Assembly: GCA_903884065.1 (NCBI GenBank)
Contig: CAISDL010000083.1
Span: forward strand, 1 to 58,686
DNA: 58,686 bases
Reading direction: 5' to 3'
Source: an uncultured Actinomycetes bacterium
GTDB lineage: Bacteria; Actinomycetota; Actinomycetes; Mycobacteriales; Mycobacteriaceae
How positions within the stretch are numbered: the stretch's first letter is position 1; every line of letters starts with the position of its first letter. The notes beneath the pieces are model-generated. The model saw nothing but the letters and a program-made list of their open reading frames with translations, did not search any database and was not told the DNA's origin. Positions 46,500 through 55,852 of this stretch are shown piece by piece. A program made the translations under genes and the position numbers.

Positions 46500-46922
46500 A
46501 ATCTTTTGCCACCTCCATGGGCCAAGCCGCGGCTAGGCCACCATTGAAAATCAGGAAAAATGCGTTGAACGCAATGTCGTATGCCAACAAGTTTAGCCGG
46601 AGAAACCGACGCGGATTTCCCGCCGAGTTCGCCCGGAGCCGAAATGCTCAGACTCGCCTCAGTGACGGGATCGTTATTCCCAGGCCGCATGAACGACGGA
46701 AATCGATAGAAGTCCGCTGATTGGCTACCCTTTCCAGCAGCGAACCGTGACAGCCGTACTGCACGCGTCCACAAATTCTCCGGGCTGAGAATTTCTTATT
46801 GGGGACGCCGAAGTGCGGCTGAAATCACACCGCCGCACGCGAGTCGTGAATTCGAAAAATCGACTTTCTGAATTTGCGCGGCGGTCGGTGCACAGCCCGG
46901 GCATGGCCGGCGTTTCGAGCCG
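46500..46922. other. Gene-free, AT-richer region
   Basis: This 423-base stretch has visibly more A and T than its surroundings and no convincing reading frame on either strand; the short frames there have poor codon use. It contains an inverted repeat AAATTCT-N8-AGAATTT at 46773-46794. It separates the beta-propeller gene from the end of the fucosidase gene, and may carry the promoter of the propeller gene or be a remnant of transferred DNA. Confidence 0.6.
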
Positions 46923-48392
46923 CTAGGCTCGACCACCCGGGCGAAGGCCGTGCCCCAGGGCCAGCACGTGGGCGGGGGTCGCCGGCAGCCGTTCTGGCAG
47001 CCGAACCCGCAGCAGCCCCCCGTCCACCCGCCAATGCACCGGTTCGTCGAGTCCGAGCAACCGGACCTCAGTAACCCCGGTGGCGTCCACGTCGCAGATG
47101 CCGAACTCGGGCGCGGACACGTCGAGAAGGACGGCGTTCACCGCGCCGTCGCACTGGGTGAACCGAACCGCGCCGCCTTCGGTGGTGGTTGCTTCGGCGC
47201 GTACCCACGGCCGGGTCCCGAAGACGGCCGTGCCGTTGGTGGCCAACCAGGATCCGAGGCCCCGCAACGGAACGAGTTGCTGCTCGGGAATCCGCCCGAA
47301 CTGGTCGGGTCCGATGCCGATGAGCAGGTTTCCGTTCTTGGACACGATGTCGACGAAGGACCGGACGAGGTCGGTGGCCGTCACGAAGTCCTCGGGCCGC
47401 TCGTTGCGGTTGGCGCCGAAGGAGTGCCCGACACCGCGGGTCGATTCCCACTTCGCTTCCTGAACCGATTCGAACTGGGCGTATTCGGGCGTACGGATGT
47501 CGTAATGGTGATCGGCCGGAAAAGTCAGCGACTTGTACCGCTCCGGGATGAGAGACCAGAACCGTTGCACGACAACGCCTCCCGCCCGAGCCAACGCGTC
47601 ACTGACGGCGCCGCGGTGCTGCGGAGGCTCAATCCAGCGGTCGTTGATCACCCCGTCCGGGACGGTGTTGTAATACTCGGCGAACAGTGCGGGCAGGTCA
47701 CCACCGGCCGGCCAGCAGATGTCGTTCCACAACACCGACGGCCGGTAACGGCTGATCAGGTCACGGACGTGCGCGGTCGCATACCCCACATAGTCACCGG
47801 TGTGCGGGACAGCCAGGAAACTGTCGGCGGGATTGCTCAGCAGTGCGTCGTTGTAGGGCCAGTCGTAGCCACCCGAGTAGTACAGGCCCATGCGCAGACC
47901 CGCGTCCAGAACAGCGCGGCGCAGGTCGCCGACGATATCTCGGCTGGAGTGGTATCGCCCCTTCTCAGGGTGCGGCAGAGCCGTGGGCCACAGGCAGAAT
48001 CCGTCGTGGTGTTTGGTGGTCAACACCACGTAGCCCGCGCCGGCGTCGCGGCAGATACCGGCGATGGCGTCCATGTCGGCCTCTGCGGTGCCATCGTCGA
48101 AGGGCGCAACGAAGTCGTCGTAGGTGGCGCCGGGTCCATAGGTCTCTCGCTGGTGGTTCCAGGTGGGACTCCCGACCAACCGACTGCTGTTGAGATACCA
48201 CTCCGCGTAGGGGTTGTTCCGCAACATCTCCGCGGGTCCCTGCTCCCGGAGCAGTTGCTGGATGTCGGGAACCTGCGGCGCCCAACCGGGCACCGAGTAC
48301 AACCCCCAGTGCAGGAAGATGCCCAGTTTGGCGTCGTCGTACCAATTCGGCAGCGGATGGCCGCCGACGGATTCCCAGGTCGGCTCGAACAT
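46923..48392 (-). CDS. GH29 alpha-L-fucosidase
   Basis: A 489-residue glycoside hydrolase family 29 enzyme. The N-terminal barrel begins NWYDDAKLGIFLHWGLYSVPGW, typical of the family; VVLTTKHHDGFCLWPT is the conserved substrate-binding strand, and VLWNDICWP holds the nucleophile aspartate. It releases L-fucose from glycans. There is no signal peptide, so it may act on imported oligosaccharides. Fucosidases are not part of the M. tuberculosis backbone. The ATG at 48392 is supported by a TAGCCT box 6 bases upstream. Confidence 0.9.
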   Translation of the reverse strand: MFEPTWESVGGHPLPNWYDDAKLGIFLHWGLYSVPGWAPQVPDIQQLLREQGPAEMLRNNPYAEWYLNSSRLVGSPTWNHQRETYGPGATYDDFVAPFDDGTAEADMDAIAGICRDAGAGYVVLTTKHHDGFCLWPTALPHPEKGRYHSSRDIVGDLRRAVLDAGLRMGLYYSGGYDWPYNDALLSNPADSFLAVPHTGDYVGYATAHVRDLISRYRPSVLWNDICWPAGGDLPALFAEYYNTVPDGVINDRWIEPPQHRGAVSDALARAGGVVVQRFWSLIPERYKSLTFPADHHYDIRTPEYAQFESVQEAKWESTRGVGHSFGANRNERPEDFVTATDLVRSFVDIVSKNGNLLIGIGPDQFGRIPEQQLVPLRGLGSWLATNGTAVFGTRPWVRAEATTTEGGAVRFTQCDGAVNAVLLDVSAPEFGICDVDATGVTEVRLLGLDEPVHWRVDGGLLRVRLPERLPATPAHVLALGHGLRPGGRA

Positions 48393-48398
48393 CGCCAA

Positions 48399-48404
48399 AG
48401 GCTA
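48399..48404 (-). promoter_or_regulatory. Probable leaderless -10 box (TAGCCT) of the fucosidase gene
   Basis: TAGCCT on the minus strand lies 6 bases before the ATG at 48392. Confidence 0.5.
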
Positions 48405-48421
48405 GAGCACCGACCTCGCCC

Positions 48422-48688
48422 TCAGCGGGCAGACGGCTGGAGCGCTATCCGCGGGCTGACTGCGTGCACCGGTCGTGCCCTGCGGCGCAACCGTGCTGCG
48501 ACCATGGCGATCAGGCCCCACTGCGCGATTCCGAGAACCAGGACCGGCCAGAGCAGCCCTGCGACGACCGCGTATCGCCCCGGTTCGTCCGGCGCGGGAC
48601 CACCGGGCATCCGCAACCAGTCGGCGAGCAGGAAGACCGCGATCGCGGCAACGACTGCCACTGCTGCGTACACGCTCATCCACATCAT
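48422..48688 (-). CDS. Small two-helix membrane protein
   Basis: An 88-residue protein with two membrane helices (VYAAVAVVAAIAVFLLADWL and VAGLLWPVLVLGIAQWGLIAMV) and a basic C-terminal tail (ARLRRRARP). No family recognised. The ATG at 48688 is chosen because GGGAGG lies 6 bases upstream; two further in-frame ATG codons follow. It lies just upstream of the fucosidase gene in the same direction, but the latter seems to have its own promoter. Confidence 0.7.
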   Translation of the reverse strand: MMWMSVYAAVAVVAAIAVFLLADWLRMPGGPAPDEPGRYAVVAGLLWPVLVLGIAQWGLIAMVAARLRRRARPVHAVSPRIALQPSAR

Positions 48689-48823
48689 CCAGCACCTCCC
48701 GTTGTCGCCTGACTTACAACATCGACCATACGAGTTGGTTCTCTTGAATGGCGACTCGCGAAGTAGCATTCATATGAATCTCATAGGACCCCGGCCGCTC
48801 CGCCCGGCCCCGGTCCGCACGGA

Positions 48824-48946
48824 TTACGGCTCGGACCGATAGCGCGCCGCGTTGGCATCCCACTCGGCGATCTGCTCTAAGCTGCCGACGGACAGGGCGA
48901 GGGCACCGTGGAGTTGTCCCGTCGGGCCGCCAACACCGAAGGCCAC
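48824..48946 (-). CDS. Possible 40-residue ORF or gene remnant after the GH2 gene
   Basis: A GTG at 48946, 8 bases after the GH2 stop, opens a 40-codon frame with G/C in most third positions. The peptide (opening AFGVGGPTGQLHGAL, ending ARYRSEP) reads like the end of a real protein. It could be a small coupled gene or the decayed C-terminus of a deleted gene. No ribosome binding site is clear. Confidence 0.25.
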   Translation of the reverse strand: MAFGVGGPTGQLHGALALSVGSLEQIAEWDANAARYRSEP

Positions 48947-48954
48947 CGCGCGGT

Positions 48955-50853
48955 CTAGCCCCCGGCCTGCGTGCCCGCTGCAATCACCGCGCGATTACGT
49001 TGCGCGACATCGGGAATCGACATCTTCACCACGTGCCGGTCATAGGTGAGAAACCCGTTCACCTCGTTCTCGACGTCGGTCGTCTGGGTGTAGACCGCGG
49101 CCGACAGGCCACTCTTGCGGACAACGTCTTCCAACGCGCGGCTCACCTCGATGTAGCGGGCAGTCAACTGGGCCTGGCTCTGCGTCATCTCGTAGGCCTC
49201 CGGCCGCCCCGGCCACCGGTTCTGGTGCAGCGCCAGGCCTAGGCCGCCGTATTCACCGTCCGCCCGGACCCTGTTGTCGGTGCCGTTGCCGGCAAGTTTC
49301 ACTCCGGAGGCAGACGACGACGGGCGGCCGGGGCCGACATAGGTGTGATCGTCGAAGATGTCGCCGGCACCGGTGTCGCCGCGCGACTTGCAGCAGTTCA
49401 CCCCGCTGTTCGCGTCCACCAATCGGGTGGGGTCGGCCGCCTTGACAACGCCCGCGATCCTGGCGGTGTCGAACTCCCCCCAACCCTCGTTGAAGGGGAC
49501 CCAGCCGACGATGGAGGTCACGCTGCGCAACTGATCGACCATCGCGAGCAGTTCCCGCTCGAAGTTGGCCTTCGCCATGGCGACCGGATCGGGGGCGGGG
49601 CCGACCGGGATGCGAAGGGAGACGTCCAACGACGGCATGTCCTGCCAGACCAGCAGCCCGATCCGGTCTGCCCAGTAATACCAGCGCGCCGGTTCCACCT
49701 TGGCGTGCTTACGCACGAAGTTCATCCCGAGCTGTTTGATCCACTCGAGATCGGACTTCAGTGCGACGTCGGTGGGTGCGGTGTAGATCCCGTCCGGCCA
49801 GTAACCCTGATCGAGGGAACCGTTGAGGAAGGTGATCTTCCCATTGACCGCAATCCGCTGTCTTCCTTGAGAATCCGCGACGGTACCGATCGTGCGCATC
49901 CCGGCGTAGCTGGAGACCGCGTCGACGACCTTTCCGGAGGGTTGCACCAGCGCGACCTTCAACTCGTAGAGATAGGGGTCGTCGGGACTCCACAGATGGG
50001 GCTTCGGCACCGGGATCCGGATCGGTTGGCCCGCTGCGCCCGAAGCGATCGCGACCACCTGGCCCCTTGACGCGGAGACGAAGACCACGGCTCGTTCGTC
50101 GTTCGTCCCGGACGCCCTGGCCGTGACGCTGAGGCTCTCCAGATCTGTTGTGATGTCGAGCTTCTCGGTGTGAGCGGCGGGTACCGGCTCCATCCAGACT
50201 GTCTGCCAGATACCGGAGGCGCCGGTGTAGAACAGGCCACCCGGTTGACTGCGCTGCTTGCCGACCGGAAAGGGGCCGGCTTCGTTGCGGTCCTGCACCC
50301 GGACGGTGATCTGCTGAGCGCCTGCACCGTGCAGTGCTGCGGTGACGTCTGCGCTGAACTCGGTGTAGCCGCCCTCATGGTGCGCCACCTGCTGGTTGTT
50401 CACCCAGACGGTGGCGATCTGGTCCACCGCGCCGAAGTGCAGCAGCACCCGCTGACCCTGCCAGTCGCCTGGCAGCTGAAACACCTTGCGGTACCACATC
50501 TCCTCGTCGTGGCGTCCGATACCGGACAGTGCGGACTCCACCGGATAGGGGACGAGAATCTGTTCGAGGTAGGCCTCTGGCGCGGGAGGCGCTGCCAGCA
50601 CCGGCATCCCGGAACGCCCCAGGTAGTCCCAGACTCCGTTGAGGGTCTGCCACTTCGCGCGTGCCATCTGCGGGCGCGGGTAGTCGGGCAATGCGTTGGT
50701 GGGACCGACGAAGTAGGTCCATGGCGTGGCCAGGGCGGCCGGCTTGGGATGCCACATGCTCGGCGTCGCGTCGGCCGGCGCACTGGTTGTTGTCATCATC
50801 GCGGCAAGCAGGACGATCGTCAGCGCTGCCCGACGTATCGGCGACTTACCCAC
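48955..50853 (-). CDS. Secreted GH2-family glycoside hydrolase
   Basis: A 632-residue enzyme with a Sec signal peptide (PIRRAALTIVLLAAMMTTTS). The order is a jelly-roll sugar-binding domain (residues about 50-210, WYRKVFQLPGDWQGQRVLLHF is typical), an immunoglobulin-like domain, and a TIM barrel with the acid/base glutamate in FNEGWGEF and the likely nucleophile glutamate in GEYGGLG. Relatives are beta-galactosidases, beta-glucuronidases and beta-mannosidases; the precise sugar is not readable. The GTG at 50853 lies 8 bases after GGAGG. The GntR regulator gene lies just upstream in the same direction. Confidence 0.87.
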   Translation of the reverse strand: MGKSPIRRAALTIVLLAAMMTTTSAPADATPSMWHPKPAALATPWTYFVGPTNALPDYPRPQMARAKWQTLNGVWDYLGRSGMPVLAAPPAPEAYLEQILVPYPVESALSGIGRHDEEMWYRKVFQLPGDWQGQRVLLHFGAVDQIATVWVNNQQVAHHEGGYTEFSADVTAALHGAGAQQITVRVQDRNEAGPFPVGKQRSQPGGLFYTGASGIWQTVWMEPVPAAHTEKLDITTDLESLSVTARASGTNDERAVVFVSASRGQVVAIASGAAGQPIRIPVPKPHLWSPDDPYLYELKVALVQPSGKVVDAVSSYAGMRTIGTVADSQGRQRIAVNGKITFLNGSLDQGYWPDGIYTAPTDVALKSDLEWIKQLGMNFVRKHAKVEPARWYYWADRIGLLVWQDMPSLDVSLRIPVGPAPDPVAMAKANFERELLAMVDQLRSVTSIVGWVPFNEGWGEFDTARIAGVVKAADPTRLVDANSGVNCCKSRGDTGAGDIFDDHTYVGPGRPSSSASGVKLAGNGTDNRVRADGEYGGLGLALHQNRWPGRPEAYEMTQSQAQLTARYIEVSRALEDVVRKSGLSAAVYTQTTDVENEVNGFLTYDRHVVKMSIPDVAQRNRAVIAAGTQAGG

Positions 50854-50999
50854 CGGCGCCACCTCCAGGGCAACCAACACGGCGCGATTGCCGACGGCAC
50901 AGTAGCTCACCCGAGTCCGCGACCGCTGGCGAAATACGCAAATCCGACCGCGCAGGAAAGGCCGCCCCTGTGGACAGTGCGGGCCGACGTGCTGTCAGG

Positions 51000-51734
51000 T
51001 CACGGCTGGGTGGTGTCGGCCTGGAGTAGTTCTACGAGTTGGGAGAGCAGTGTGTCGGCGAGCCGACCGGCGGTGTCGGCATCGCGGGCGGTGATCGCGG
51101 CGGCCAGGTCGAGGTGGGTGCTGCGGTCGATGAACATTTCGGCATTGAGGTTGATGAAAAGCTCGCGTCCGATGTCGTCGGTGGAGCGGACGAGGGTGTT
51201 CAAGGCCAACCGGTAGGCCAGATTTCCCGACCCGATGACGATCGCGGTCCAGAACGTCAGATCGGCATCACGCAGGACGTTGAGGTCTCCGGAATCCGGA
51301 TACGCCACAGCGGCGGCGGCAACCGCAGCCAGTTGCTCCTCGTCAGCCTGCAGTGCGCAGCGGCGCGCGGCGTCGATGCCGAGTGTGCGCCGCATGACCG
51401 CCGCGTCGGCCAGGGCCGTACTCAGCGGTACCACCCCGGCGGCGGACAGGGCGGCCAACATGTCCAGGCCGGCGTGGCTGCGCCAGTCCAAGACCCGGGT
51501 CTTGCCGCCCTGACCGATCTGCACCAGGCCGGCTTGTTGGAGTCGCTTGAGAGCCTCGCGGACCGCGTGGCGGTTGACCTTCCAGGCCAGTGCGAGTTCG
51601 CGTTCGGACGGGGCCGAGCGTTCAGCGGGCCAGCGGCCGCTGAGGATTTCCTCGACCACACGGGCGAACACGTTCCCGGAGAGCGTTCCCTCGCGTGGGA
51701 TGGGGTTCACATCCAACGGTGCCGGGATTTCCAC
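51000..51734 (-). CDS. GntR/FadR-subfamily transcriptional regulator (FCD domain)
   Basis: A 244-residue repressor. Residues about 18-85 are the winged helix of the GntR family (VEEILSGRWPAERSAPSERELALAWKVNRHAVREALKRL), and residues about 100-235 the all-helical FCD effector domain with metal-binding histidine and Asp positions (DLTFWTAI, STHLDLAAAI). FCD proteins usually sense organic or sugar acids. It lies upstream of the secreted GH2 gene in the same direction and probably controls it. A candidate operator lies 70 bases upstream of its GTG start. Confidence 0.88.
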   Translation of the reverse strand: MEIPAPLDVNPIPREGTLSGNVFARVVEEILSGRWPAERSAPSERELALAWKVNRHAVREALKRLQQAGLVQIGQGGKTRVLDWRSHAGLDMLAALSAAGVVPLSTALADAAVMRRTLGIDAARRCALQADEEQLAAVAAAAVAYPDSGDLNVLRDADLTFWTAIVIGSGNLAYRLALNTLVRSTDDIGRELFINLNAEMFIDRSTHLDLAAAITARDADTAGRLADTLLSQLVELLQADTTQP

Positions 51735-51803
51735 CGCCCCATCATCCCATCCACAGGTGTTCGCGCCCCCAGCTGAACCGAGGGCACCACGGCAAGTTTC
51801 GAA

Positions 51804-51820
51804 CGAGTTGTGACAACTCG
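51804..51820. promoter_or_regulatory. Candidate GntR/FCD operator (palindrome)
   Basis: CGAGTTGT-G-ACAACTCG is a perfect 8+1+8 palindrome. Its core TTGTGACAA fits the TNGTNNNACNA pattern bound by FadR-type GntR regulators. It lies 70 bases upstream of the regulator gene, as expected for autoregulation, and 22 bases from the tRNA gene. Confidence 0.6.
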
Positions 51821-51841
51821 CGAGATACCTGCGGCTTCCAG

Positions 51842-51915
51842 TGCCCCCAGTCGGACTCGAACCGACACTGTGCGGATTTTAAGTCCGCTGCCTCTGCCAA
51901 TTGGGCTATGGGGGC
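51842..51915 (-). tRNA. tRNA-Leu (anticodon UAA)
   Basis: The minus strand folds as a 74-base tRNA: 7-bp acceptor stem GCCCCCA/TGGGGGC with discriminator A, a D arm, anticodon stem GCGGA/TCCGC with loop CTTAAAA (anticodon TAA), a 5-base variable loop, and T arm GTCGG-TTCGAGT-CCGAC. CCA is not encoded. Anticodon UAA reads the rare UUA leucine codon. The short variable loop is unusual, since bacterial tRNA-Leu normally has a long variable arm. Confidence 0.92.
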
Positions 51916-52031
51916 TCGCCTCGGGCGGCACAAGCACCGTACCGACCGTGGCTATGCCTGCACACACCCGCTCAGCCAACTATTGTTAGTCAATGAGCCC
52001 GCGCGGCGTGGGCCTGAAGGAGATGAGACAG

Positions 52032-52142
52032 ATGCGTATTGTCGAAACGAAGCGCGTCGGCGGCTGTACCTGTCGCTGCAACGCGTGCAAGAGCCAGGCC
52101 CACTGCAAGAACATCGGCAGCGGCTGCAAGATGAAGCTCTGA
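52032..52142 (+). CDS. Cysteine-rich 36-residue miniprotein, possible metallothionein
   Basis: A 36-residue protein with six cysteines (12, 14, 16, 19, 25, 32) and His24: CTCRCNACK, then AHCKN, then GCKMKL. The C-x-C-x-C-x2-C cluster and a surplus of lysine and arginine suggest binding of a soft metal such as Cu(I) or Zn, or a small iron-sulfur site. It is not similar to M. tuberculosis MymT beyond cysteine content. A good AAGGAG lies 9 bases before the ATG at 52032; an in-frame ATG at 52023 overlaps the ribosome binding site and is less likely. A powerful terminator follows. The gene is too short for most gene finders. Confidence 0.75.
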   Translation: MRIVETKRVGGCTCRCNACKSQAHCKNIGSGCKMKL

Positions 52143-52160
52143 CGCGGTAACCCAACCTGC

Positions 52161-52203
52161 CGAACTCCGGCGCCGAGCAATCGGCGCCGGAGTTCGCTTT
52201 TTC
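52161..52203 (+). terminator. Strong Rho-independent terminator
   Basis: CGAACTCCGGCGCCGA (52161-52176), loop GCAA, and TCGGCGCCGGAGTTCG (52181-52196) form a perfect 16-bp stem, followed by CTTTTTCC. It lies 18 bases after the stop of the cysteine-rich gene. A T run exists only on the plus strand, so it serves that gene rather than ppx. Confidence 0.95.
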
Positions 52204-52229
52204 CGGACCGCACTCGGAGGGCCATCAAG

Positions 52230-53213
52230 CTAGGGAATCGACAGTGCGATCCCGTCGAGGATGTCGTGTTCGCTGACGATCAGTTCGGTGATGCCGGCCC
52301 GTTGCTTCAGCGCGGCGGCCAACTCCTGCACCACGATCGCGCCGCCGCCGATCACGTCGACCCGGCCCTCGTGCATAGGGCCCAGTGCCGCCCGCTGCGC
52401 ACGGGTCATCGAGATGAGTCGCTCGCAAACGTCCAGCAACTCCGGAAAACCCACCCGAGACAGGTGAATGGCGTCGGAGTCGTAGGTCTCCATCCCGTGG
52501 GCCAGCGCGGCGAGGGTGGTGAACGTGCCGGCGACGCCGACCCAGGTCTTCGCCTGCTCGACCGGAACCACCTCCAACGCCGCGCCGAGCCGTTCCCGCA
52601 CCACCGCGCGCGCGGCGGTGACCTCCGCGGCGGTGGGCGGATCCGAATGCAGGCACCGTTCGGTCATCCGGACGCAGCCGATGTCGGCGGAGTAGCTGGC
52701 CTGAACCACACTGGCACCCGGACCGCCGGGACTCCCGCCGAGCACCACCTCCGTCGAACCGCCGCCGAGGTCGACGACGACGAACGGCGCTGCCGCGGAG
52801 TCTAATTCGCCGACAGCGCCATTGAAGGACAGCTCCGCTTCCTCCACCCCGCTGATCACCTCGGCCACCGCGCCGGGGATCACCGATCCCAGCACGGTGG
52901 CGGTCATCGCGAAGAAGTCGTCCCGGTTGGCCGCGTCCCGGGTGGCCGACGTCGCCACCATCCGGACCTTGCGCACCCGGTGCTTGCCGAGCAGCACCGC
53001 GTAGTCCGCCAGGGCGGCCCGGGTTCGGGCCAGTGCGTCGGGCGCGAATCTGCCGGTGGCGTCGACACCTTCGCCGAGCCGCACGATGCGCATCTCCCGG
53101 TGCAGGTCGCGCAACGGCACCGCACCCGGTGTCCGGTCCCGGTCGGCGATCAGCAGCCGAATCGAGTTGGTGCCGCAGTCGATCGCGCCCACCCGTTCCA
53201 CATTGGTGCTCAT
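52230..53213 (-). CDS. Exopolyphosphatase / GppA-type phosphatase (Ppx2-like)
   Basis: A 327-residue member of the Ppx/GppA branch of the sugar kinase-actin fold. AIDCGTNSIRLLI is the first phosphate loop, ISGVEEAELSFNG contains the catalytic glutamate, and VVVDLGGGSTEVVLG is the second phosphate loop. These enzymes hydrolyse inorganic polyphosphate and/or the 5'-phosphate of pppGpp; the short two-domain form corresponds to Rv1026. Its ATG overlaps the stop of the DUF501 gene (ATGA), so translation is coupled. Confidence 0.93.
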   Translation of the reverse strand: MSTNVERVGAIDCGTNSIRLLIADRDRTPGAVPLRDLHREMRIVRLGEGVDATGRFAPDALARTRAALADYAVLLGKHRVRKVRMVATSATRDAANRDDFFAMTATVLGSVIPGAVAEVISGVEEAELSFNGAVGELDSAAAPFVVVDLGGGSTEVVLGGSPGGPGASVVQASYSADIGCVRMTERCLHSDPPTAAEVTAARAVVRERLGAALEVVPVEQAKTWVGVAGTFTTLAALAHGMETYDSDAIHLSRVGFPELLDVCERLISMTRAQRAALGPMHEGRVDVIGGGAIVVQELAAALKQRAGITELIVSEHDILDGIALSIP

Positions 53214-53701
53214 GTCCACTCCTCCCGAGCCAGGATCCCGGCCATCTCCGGTTCGACGGACAGCACCGCCAGCGCCTCGTCGCCGAACGGGTTGACCCCT
53301 CGCCCCTTGGCCAGGGCGTGGGCCATCAACACGTGCAGGCACTTGACGCGGTCCGGCATCCCGCCGCCGGAGAAAGTCGTACCCAGCGACTCGATGGCAT
53401 CCCGCTCGGCCAGATACGACTCGTGGGCGCGCCGGTAGGCGGCCGCCAGGTCCGGATCTTGGGCCAGCCGGGTGGTCATCTCCCGCATCAGGCCGTCGGA
53501 TTCCAGCCGGCTGGCGGCGGCGGTCAGGGCCGGGTGGGTCAGGTAGTACAGCGTCGGGAACGGGGTGCCGTCGGGCAGTCGCGGCGCGGTCTTGAGCACG
53601 CCGGGTTCGCCGTTGGGGCACCGGTAGGCGATATCGAGGACACCGCGGGGGTGCCGGCCGAGCTGGCGGGCAATCGCCTCGAGATCGGCGGGATCAACCA
53701 C
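53210..53701 (-). CDS. DUF501 family protein (Rv1025-like)
   Basis: A 163-residue cytosolic protein of the DUF501 family, which in actinobacteria lies between ftsB-like and ppx genes. Conserved features are DIAYRCPNGEPGVLKTAPRL, PFPTLYYLTHP and the RVKCLHVLMAHALAKG segment with Cys and His residues. The biochemical role is unknown; the location suggests a link to division or phosphate metabolism. The GTG start overlaps the end of the ftsB-like gene by 8 bases, and its stop overlaps the ppx ATG. Confidence 0.92.
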   Translation of the reverse strand: MVDPADLEAIARQLGRHPRGVLDIAYRCPNGEPGVLKTAPRLPDGTPFPTLYYLTHPALTAAASRLESDGLMREMTTRLAQDPDLAAAYRRAHESYLAERDAIESLGTTFSGGGMPDRVKCLHVLMAHALAKGRGVNPFGDEALAVLSVEPEMAGILAREEWT

Positions 53702-54401
53702 CGGGCGCGGGGGGTGGCGGAGGGGGCGGCGGCGGCGGTGGCGGCAGCGGGCGCGGCGGTCCGGGCAGGGGCGGGGCAGCCGGCTCCGGTTCGGCAGCCG
53801 GTGGCGGCGGAGGTCCGTGCGGGATGTCGGCGATGGTGTGCCACAAATCGGTGTACCAGGGGTTGGTGCTGCGCGCCAACTGCCCTTTCGGACCGGTCCC
53901 GGTCGGGTGCTGCTGCGACGGCGGCAGTTGAACCTGGTACGGAATGTCGCCCGGCTTGACGAACCCGAGCCGCTCGCGGGCCTGGGCGGCGATGTAGACC
54001 GGGTCGGCGAGTTTGACCTTCTGGCTTTCCAATTCGGCGATCTGGGAGCGCAGCGAGGCCTCGCTGGCGGCCAACTGCTTCATCTCCGTTCGCTGCGCGA
54101 AGTAGGTCCGGACCGGGCCGGCGATGGTCAGCGTCAGCACGCAGATCACCGCGGCGAGGATCGCCGCGCGCCGGGCGGTGAAGCCCAGCCGGTCTTCGCT
54201 CTGCTGCTCGAGGGAGGCGGCGATCACCCGCCGGATCGGCTCGGTGAAGCCGCGGCCGACCGACTCGGCCTGGTCGCGCAGACCGCTGGGACGGGATTCG
54301 CGGGCACCGACCCGGGCCGGACGCGAACGACCCCGGCCCGAAGCGCCGGGCCGGGAAGCCGGACCACGGCGCTTCGGGTCGCCCCGTTTACCCTCTGCCA
54401 C
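53694..54401 (-). CDS. ftsB: Septum formation initiator (FtsB/DivIC family)
   Basis: A 235-residue bitopic division protein. A basic N-terminal cytoplasmic region of about 85 residues (RRGPASRPGASGRGRSRPAR) is followed by one membrane helix (AAILAAVICVLTLTIAGPV), a coiled coil (QRTEMKQLAASEASLRSQIAEL) and the DivIC signature DPVYIAAQARERLGFVKPGD. The C-terminus is a long proline run. FtsB links FtsL and FtsQ in the divisome. It corresponds to Rv1024. The GTG start lies just after three copies of an 18-base repeat that begins in the eno stop region. Confidence 0.92.
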   Translation of the reverse strand: MAEGKRGDPKRRGPASRPGASGRGRSRPARVGARESRPSGLRDQAESVGRGFTEPIRRVIAASLEQQSEDRLGFTARRAAILAAVICVLTLTIAGPVRTYFAQRTEMKQLAASEASLRSQIAELESQKVKLADPVYIAAQARERLGFVKPGDIPYQVQLPPSQQHPTGTGPKGQLARSTNPWYTDLWHTIADIPHGPPPPPAAEPEPAAPPLPGPPRPLPPPPPPPPPPPPAPGG

Positions 54402-54404
54402 TGT

Positions 54405-55775
<1,371 letters not shown>

Positions 55776-55852
55776 CTAGATGGTGGAAGCCTTCGCGGGG
55801 CCGCACTGAGCAGGACTGCCGGGGGCAGTTTTCCGCTCAGCGGGGAGGGGTC

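Noticed and set aside
46517..46720. 67-codon plus-strand frame in the gene-free region
   Set aside because: No ribosome binding site, unusual residue composition and codon use, and no recognisable motif.
52032..52142. MymT metallothionein
   Set aside because: The cysteine-rich peptide differs from MymT in length, cysteine spacing and all flanking residues, so the name is not transferred.
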